Position numbers and translations under genes: made by a program
Assembly: GCA_022425185.1 (NCBI GenBank)
Contig: JAKMFY010000288.1
Coordinates: 1 to 11,094, forward strand
From: Candidatus Poseidoniaceae archaeon
GTDB taxonomy: Archaea; Thermoplasmatota; Poseidoniia; Poseidoniales; Poseidoniaceae
DNA: 11,094 nucleotides
Direction of reading: 5' to 3'
Shown here: piece after piece, positions 7,286-11,094 of the stretch
Numbering within the stretch: the stretch's first letter is position 1
Layout: each line of letters begins with the position of its first letter
The notes under the pieces: generated by a model
Database searches by the model: none
Seen by the model: only the letters and a program-made list of their open reading frames with translations
Told to the model about the DNA's origin: nothing

Positions 7286-7918
7286 TTATCGCATTTCAAG
7301 CCATCCAAGGAATGTTGCAATTGGTAAGAATATAGTCAATAGTCGATTGATTTTTTTCCTCTGGTTACGCAGTTCCTCGGATAATTCAGGTCCAACTTCA
7401 ATTGCAGATGTGAATCTTGATTGCCTTGTTTTTGAGAATTGACTGTCTATGGTCTCAAGGACAAGGGGTCGTAACTGCGGCTGTCGGCTTGCAGGGATGC
7501 CTCTTCCGACGATGTATCGTATGGGAAAGATTTCAACTAAAGGCAATGTTGCTGCGAGAATTTCTTTTACTCTTGTTGAATCATGGAGATCAAGGCGAAC
7601 CGTTCTGCCATCGCTACGAATATGACTCAATGCTCTCCATTTTCCTTGTCCTTCATCCAATCCATTTACAGCATCAAGGACTCGATTAAACGGAGGTATT
7701 TTGGAGATAACAGGGCGAACTCTTCGTGCAAGAAATGGTCCAAGAAGAACACTTCCAATGAATGGAGGCAAGACCATGAAATACACAAGTCGCAATATCT
7801 CATCAGGACTGGTAAGGGCTGAGACTAATGCCAAGCTGAATCCAAAATACAGGCCAAGAAAACCTCCTGCCTGAAGGCCAAGCCAGAGGCCAACTCGCTC
7901 TGTAGCCTGTTCTGTCAT
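7286..7918 (-). CDS. Three-helix integral membrane protein of unknown function
   Basis: I do not recognise this 210-residue protein. It has two N-terminal membrane helices (about 15-35, Gly/Leu/Phe rich, and 43-65). A basic turn, LARRVRPV, follows, then a soluble region of about 125 residues (66-190) and one C-terminal helix (192-206). The soluble part has alternating strands and helices (TVRLDLHDSTRVKEILAAT) and a basic segment, SKTRQSRFT. Positive charges suggest the loop is cytoplasmic. The start is preceded by GGAAG with 4-5 bases of spacing. It lies upstream of and co-directional with the HTH_10 gene, and is divergent from the DUF2085 membrane gene across 77 bp. That leaves open a functional link between the two membrane proteins and the regulator. 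No homology between the two membrane proteins is evident. Confidence 0.75.
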   Translation of the reverse strand: MTEQATERVGLWLGLQAGGFLGLYFGFSLALVSALTSPDEILRLVYFMVLPPFIGSVLLGPFLARRVRPVISKIPPFNRVLDAVNGLDEGQGKWRALSHIRSDGRTVRLDLHDSTRVKEILAATLPLVEIFPIRYIVGRGIPASRQPQLRPLVLETIDSQFSKTRQSRFTSAIEVGPELSEELRNQRKKINRLLTIFLPIATFLGWLEMR

Positions 7919-7962
7919 GGCACTTCCAAGAGGTCAAATGGCAAGAAACCGTCGATGAACTC

Positions 7963-7974
7963 AAGCATTAAAGG
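7963..7974 (+). promoter_or_regulatory. Probable archaeal core promoter of the DUF2085 gene
   Basis: The sequence AAGCATTAAAGG has its TTAA starting 28 nt before the ATG at 7996. The octamer AAGCATTA begins 33 nt before the start codon, exactly as at 2075 for the SerK-like gene. No ribosome site precedes the ATG, which agrees with a leaderless message. Read in reverse (CTTTAATG), it lies about 50 nt before the divergent gene at 7918 and could serve that gene, which does have a ribosome site. Confidence 0.45.
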
Positions 7975-7995
7975 CGGTTTCTCTGTCATCGGAAC

Positions 7996-8694
7996 ATGGA
8001 GCGAAACGGCCTCAAGTCCAGGTCAAGAGACAAAAAGGCTGGACTTTGGATTGGAGGAATAAGCTTCTTCCTGTTCATTTCCTTTTTTATTGCGCCACTG
8101 ATTTCGGAACCAGATACCATTACCGATTTATCCGGGAGAGCCAACGCTTTCGATTACCATAGCGACAATGGGCAGAACTTTACTTGGACTGATTTAGATT
8201 TTTACAGCGCTACAATCTATGCCTTTGGAGATTTGAACTGCCATCAAAAACATGAGCGTTCGTGGTCGATAAATGGCAATCAAATGCCAGTATGTGTGAG
8301 AGACGTGGGAATCTTCGCAGGATTGGCGCTGGGTGGATTTATTTATTCGCGTAAGGGTGTAAATCGCTGGACGCTTAGAGATACGTTCCTTTCGGTTTTA
8401 CCAGACCAATATATGACAGATGTGTACGTTAAGAATAGAAGGACCCTTCTTTTCATTGGAATCGGAGCGCTCTGTGTACTCCCGCTTGCTATTGATGGAT
8501 TTACTCAACTCTTGTTAGATCGTGAATCAACTGCTTTTCTCCGATTGGCAACAGGTATACCCTTTGGTTTAGTTTTGGGACTTTTCTTTGCAGCAGCTTA
8601 CAGTGCACGACCAAACCGTTTCGATAGAGCAGGCGATGTACGTCTTCCAGGGAACGTTCGGTTTGAACGAGTTCAAGATGTTGAAGAAGAATGA
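7996..8694 (+). CDS. DUF2085 family membrane protein
   Basis: This 232-residue protein carries the DUF2085 signature: FGDLNCHQKHERSW (78-90), then NGNQMPVCVRDVGIFAGL (93-110), with C82, H83, Q84, E87, R88, S89, C100 and R102. The usual family pattern is CHQ..eRS ... P.C.R..GIY.G. A second family stretch, LPLAIDGFTQLL then ESTAFLRLATGIPFGL, spans 162-192. Membrane helices are at about 16-36, 103-118, 150-170 and 184-203. A roughly 45-residue loop between the first helix and the CHQ motif probably lies outside. The family's function is unknown; the paired Cys and His suggest metal binding or a redox role, which is inference. The start is fixed by an in-frame stop at 7969 and the TATA-like element at -28. 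The last 22 bp overlap the convergent Tmk-like gene. Confidence 0.85.
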   Translation: MERNGLKSRSRDKKAGLWIGGISFFLFISFFIAPLISEPDTITDLSGRANAFDYHSDNGQNFTWTDLDFYSATIYAFGDLNCHQKHERSWSINGNQMPVCVRDVGIFAGLALGGFIYSRKGVNRWTLRDTFLSVLPDQYMTDVYVKNRRTLLFIGIGALCVLPLAIDGFTQLLLDRESTAFLRLATGIPFGLVLGLFFAAAYSARPNRFDRAGDVRLPGNVRFERVQDVEEE

Positions 8695-10034
8695 TCCGGA
8701 GGTGGCATTGACCACCAAATAAGTAGTTGATCAATGTCTTCAGGAACTGGACAATTTTCGTGTCCACTCGTTAAGATCTTCAATCGTTCAATAATATTCT
8801 CAACATTCCTTTTGGCCTGCACCTGTTGCATATTGCTGAATATTTCCTTAAGCCCATCTTCCCATTTTTTTTCAGGATTACTTTTTCTCCAACTTGAAAT
8901 GGGGGTTCTAATCGGCCACATTGCAAGTGTTAGTCTGGCAAATCCGATCATTGAATCCCTCAACTTGAATACCTGCCCTTCAGCAAATGGAATGTGATTT
9001 TGTTGTCTATGAATCCAATTTGTTTCTTCCAGCCACTTTACAAGACGTTGTGTATGACGTCGAGTAACCATTCTATGAGGTCCAAGTGACTTGTGTAAAC
9101 GAGGGATTTCACAGGACCCAGCCATCAAAGAAAGCGTCCCTAAAACCGACCAACAGGAACGTGCAAAAGGATTGCTCGGTACATCAAATTCTTTTGATTC
9201 TTCAGACCTCCAGCAGTCTTCTGCAAATTGCATCCATTGTGATGGTGACCTTCCGGCTAGCCATCCGATGTTGACTGAAGTTTTCTCCATAGGAGCTCCC
9301 GGTAGCCGAGTTTGTTGTTGAACATCGTGGGCGAGTTTATCGAGTAAGTATCTGTCTACTTTATCTGCATCAACATTCAAGGGGGCAGGTCTTCGGTTGA
9401 AAAAAGTCCGTAACTCAGATCGTAGTTTTTGACGTAATTCATCAAGGCCTCCCTCATTCAAAATTGGTCCAACGACACAGCACTTGTCGAATGGAGCAGT
9501 TACGGCTATTTGTCCTGACAGAAGATCATTGAATCCCTTTCGAATGGTTCTTTGAATTTCAGGAGTTTCAAAATATTCCTGCTTTTCGCTGCTCATTCGG
9601 AGTGTTGCGTGTTTGATTCGATCAATTGCTCGATCAGGATCACAATCAATCCAGACAACTAAGTCCGGGATCATCGCAGCAGCGTTAATATTGCAAACAG
9701 TATCGACTCCCAACTCACCTACTACACCTTGGTAAATCAGCGATGAATGAATATTTCTGTCGGAGACAACAACCTCTCCTCTCTCGAGTTTTGGCCTAAT
9801 CCATGTATGTGAGTGGTCAAGCCGATCTGCGGCAAACAAACCTGCTTCCTGTAAAGGAGTTTTATTGCCGATCTTCACTGATTCAAGTGCAAGTTTCCCA
9901 AGTTCACTGTGTCGTCTTGGCTCGTGTGTTAAATGAACATCATTGAACGGATACTGGTTGAGTAATTCTGCAATAATTCGAACCGCTTCTCCTTTTCCTG
10001 AGCCATCCCCGCCTTCAACGGTGATAAGGTACAA
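8673..10034 (-). CDS. tmk: Thymidylate-kinase-like protein with an additional ~240-residue C-terminal region
   Basis: Residues 1 to about 212 match dTMP kinase, which makes dTDP from dTMP. They include YLITVEGGDGSGKGE (2-16), the HEPRRHSELGKLA segment (37-49), FAADRLDH (67-74), VVSDRNIHSSLIYQG (89-103), PDLVVWIDCDPDRAIDR (123-139) and a LID-like RMSSEKQEYFE (146-156). The residue after the P-loop Lys is Gly instead of the usual Ser/Thr, so activity or metal use may differ. About 240 further residues (213-453) are absent from normal Tmk (roughly 210). They contain a winged-helix-like stretch near 320-358 and a Trp-rich tail. I chose TTG 10034 because GAGGTGGAG ends 4 bases upstream and the product then begins as Tmk usually does. 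A TTG at 10058 would add 8 residues. It is coupled to the membrane gene just upstream. The extension could be a regulatory, nucleic-acid-binding or second catalytic domain. Confidence 0.82.
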   Translation of the reverse strand: MYLITVEGGDGSGKGEAVRIIAELLNQYPFNDVHLTHEPRRHSELGKLALESVKIGNKTPLQEAGLFAADRLDHSHTWIRPKLERGEVVVSDRNIHSSLIYQGVVGELGVDTVCNINAAAMIPDLVVWIDCDPDRAIDRIKHATLRMSSEKQEYFETPEIQRTIRKGFNDLLSGQIAVTAPFDKCCVVGPILNEGGLDELRQKLRSELRTFFNRRPAPLNVDADKVDRYLLDKLAHDVQQQTRLPGAPMEKTSVNIGWLAGRSPSQWMQFAEDCWRSEESKEFDVPSNPFARSCWSVLGTLSLMAGSCEIPRLHKSLGPHRMVTRRHTQRLVKWLEETNWIHRQQNHIPFAEGQVFKLRDSMIGFARLTLAMWPIRTPISSWRKSNPEKKWEDGLKEIFSNMQQVQAKRNVENIIERLKILTSGHENCPVPEDIDQLLIWWSMPPPDHSSSTS

Positions 10035-10035
10035 C

Positions 10036-10863
10036 CTACTCCACCTCAGGTTGATCAAACTCGTCTTTTGCTAGGACCATAAGACCCATGCCGCAGAGAA
10101 TTAAGAATGGGCCAAACACGATGAATCCACGACTTAGTAGAGCAACTCCAGCAAAATATTGGGTTCTTCTATACCGTTTTTGGGTTCTCGCTCCAACAGC
10201 CGAGTAAAGGCCAAAAACACCGGCTACAATGGTGGCCAATGCGATACCCGTTGAAAGGGCGACAGCATTCTCAAGTGTCCAACCTGATCTTTCTGTAGTC
10301 TCATCTTCCTGAATTACACCTTCACCAATCGTGAGTGTAAATGCATCTTGATTGACATTTGTTGCGCTTATGGTACGTTCAACAATTTTGTATCCGTCGA
10401 GGGTTACTCGTATTGTATGGGGCTCAGGTGCAACATTTTCAAATTCATAATACCCGTAACTGTTTGTTGTTGCAGTTTGCAAAATTGTTTTACTTTCGAT
10501 TTCAAGTAATTCAATTGTAACGCCATCCATTGATTCTCCCGATTCTGATTCGAGTACAATTCCTCTCACATCAATTACATCATCGACTTCAAGAGTGTTT
10601 CCAAGGAGGTCTGTCGGGTTTCCTTGAAGGAGGAGCAATCCGGTGATAATTCCCAAAACACTTCCAATGAAAATAAGGGATGATGCTAAGGCGAGCAACC
10701 CATTTTTGTCTTCTATAACCAGAAGTTCTTCATTTTGAGTTGCTGACATAATAATTTCTTGTTCTTGAACAACAAGCTCATCTTCTTCTGAGGGCTCATC
10801 GCTCTCATCTAATTTTTTGCGAACACGCGCACGTAAAGCGTCACGTCGTTCGTTAATGTCCAT
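10036..10863 (-). CDS. Membrane protein with carboxypeptidase-regulatory-like (beta-sandwich) domain
   Basis: This 275-residue protein has an acidic cytoplasmic N-terminus (MDINERRDALRARVRKKL, then an E/D-rich run) and a first membrane helix at about 56-79. A beta-sandwich of the CarboxypepD_reg type spans about 98-181 (VRGIVLESESG ... SYGYYEFENVAPEPHTIRV ... GYKIVERTI). Two helices follow at about 199-221 and 246-265. Such domains are common on archaeal surface proteins and probably face outward; no catalytic residues are seen. ATG 10863 is preferred over an in-frame ATG at 10905. GAGG lies 8 bases before it, and GATATA plus GGTATAG at 10911-10926 would place transcription initiation between the two ATGs. 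The stop TAG lies one base before the Tmk-like TTG, inside that gene's ribosome-site region, so the pair is translationally coupled. What links them functionally is unknown. Confidence 0.75.
   Translation of the reverse strand: MDINERRDALRARVRKKLDESDEPSEEDELVVQEQEIIMSATQNEELLVIEDKNGLLALASSLIFIGSVLGIITGLLLLQGNPTDLLGNTLEVDDVIDVRGIVLESESGESMDGVTIELLEIESKTILQTATTNSYGYYEFENVAPEPHTIRVTLDGYKIVERTISATNVNQDAFTLTIGEGVIQEDETTERSGWTLENAVALSTGIALATIVAGVFGLYSAVGARTQKRYRRTQYFAGVALLSRGFIVFGPFLILCGMGLMVLAKDEFDQPEVE
10039..10047 (-). promoter_or_regulatory. Shine-Dalgarno GAGGTGGAG for the Tmk-like gene
   Basis: On the minus strand GAGGTGGAG precedes the TAG of the upstream gene, and the TTG start follows 4 bases after the site. 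It decides the start (TTG 10034) against the longer reading frame from TTG 10058, which would begin upstream of this site. The arrangement indicates stop-start coupling. Confidence 0.6.
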
Positions 10864-10910
10864 TTCGAAAGCCTCAGAGTTCCATTGCGCGGATTTTAGC
10901 GCCATCGGGG

Positions 10911-10926
10911 TATATCCGCGCTATAC
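10911..10926 (-). promoter_or_regulatory. Candidate TATA elements of the carboxypeptidase-regulatory-like membrane gene
   Basis: On the minus strand GGTATAG and GATATA occur within 16 bases, between the stop of the upstream partial gene and the ATG at 10863. Transcription starting about 25 nt downstream would give a short leader carrying GAGG and would exclude the longer ATG 10905 form. Confidence 0.35.
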
Positions 10927-10930
10927 CTTC

Positions 10931-11094
10931 CTATCGTTTGAAACGTACGCTTCCGTGTAAAATCCCAAATGTGATTAAAATCGCCCCAATAAATGTAAAC
11001 ACCAAGATTGGATAAATGATGCTTAGTTCAGTTGTTTCTTTGGTTTTATTATCCGTTTTCTCATCGATGGTTTTGTTCTCATCATCAAGCCAAG
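10931..11094 (-). CDS. C-terminal end of a membrane-anchored surface protein (5' part off the right edge)
   Basis: Only the last 53 residues are inside the window; the frame runs open to the right edge and ends at TAG 10931-10933. It shows a hydrophilic, charged linker (WLDDENKTIDEKTDNKTKET), then one membrane helix (about 25-45 of the visible part: IIYPILVFTFIGAILITFGI), then a short basic tail ending RFKR. This is the typical end of an archaeal exported protein held by a C-terminal anchor: the bulk lies outside and the basic tail inside. NKT occurs twice in the linker as possible N-glycosylation sequons. Nothing is known of its main domain. It is co-directional with the next gene, but about 67 bp with TATA-like elements intervene, so it may be a separate transcript. 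Confidence 0.75.
   Translation of the reverse strand, partial: WLDDENKTIDEKTDNKTKETTELSIIYPILVFTFIGAILITFGILHGSVRFKR

Noticed and set aside
8501..8767. Leftward 88-codon frame across the DUF2085 / Tmk-like junction
   Set aside because: It overlaps two recognised genes in other frames and shows no domain.
10864..10905. ATG 10905 start for the carboxypeptidase-regulatory-like membrane protein
   Set aside because: No ribosome site is present, and the TATA-like elements lie too close to it; ATG 10863 has GAGG at good spacing. The longer form remains possible.
1..11094. tRNA, rRNA, insertion sequence, phage or defence genes
   Set aside because: No cloverleaf-like segment, transposase or integrase motif, inverted terminal repeat or defence-system domain could be seen; all sizeable stretches are accounted for by the listed genes.

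Overview
The window looks like a gene-dense stretch of an archaeal chromosome, most likely a planktonic euryarchaeon of the Marine Group II / Poseidoniales type. That placement is inference. It rests on an archaeal HTH_10 (Bat-type) regulator, TATA-like elements about 28 nt upstream of three start codons that lack a Shine-Dalgarno site (leaderless transcripts), strong GGTGAGG / GAGGTGGAG-type ribosome sites at genes inside operons, a surface protein held by a C-terminal membrane anchor, an AT-leaning composition and very tight packing. I see no tRNA, rRNA, IS element, CRISPR array or integration site. No gene-free stretch exceeds 80 bases.

Layout, left to right. (1) Leftward: an EF-hand / coiled-coil protein cut by the left edge (1-691), preceded by a class II (bacterial-type) tRNA nucleotidyltransferase (727-2037). 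(2) Rightward: a short ParB/Srx-fold protein resembling SerK free-serine kinase (2108-2551). Its 3' end overlaps the next leftward operon tail-to-tail. (3) A leftward operon of a PIMT-like methyltransferase, a HEAT-repeat protein and an M61 PDZ aminopeptidase (6325 down to 2526), linked by a 9-bp gap and an ATGA overlap. Upstream of it lie an HTH_10 regulator (6365-7231) and a three-helix membrane protein (7286-7918). (4) Rightward: a DUF2085 membrane protein (7996-8694), again ending inside a convergent neighbour. (5) Leftward: a thymidylate-kinase-like protein with a large extra C-terminal region (8673-10034), translationally coupled to a membrane protein with a carboxypeptidase-regulatory-like domain (10036-10863). 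Last is the 3' end of a C-terminally anchored surface protein (10931-11094).

The two rightward genes each start a divergent unit. Both carry the octamer AAGCATTA exactly 33 nt before the ATG. This supports their starts and suggests a shared promoter design.

Functionally the window mixes housekeeping (tRNA 3'-end maturation, nucleotide phosphorylation), a plausible protein-damage / peptide-turnover operon (PIMT + M61 + HEAT), a one-component regulator and cell-envelope proteins. The least ordinary points are the class II CCA enzyme in an archaeal setting, the Tmk-like protein with a Gly in the Walker A Ser/Thr position plus about 240 extra residues, the SerK-like minimal protein, and the repeated promoter geometry.
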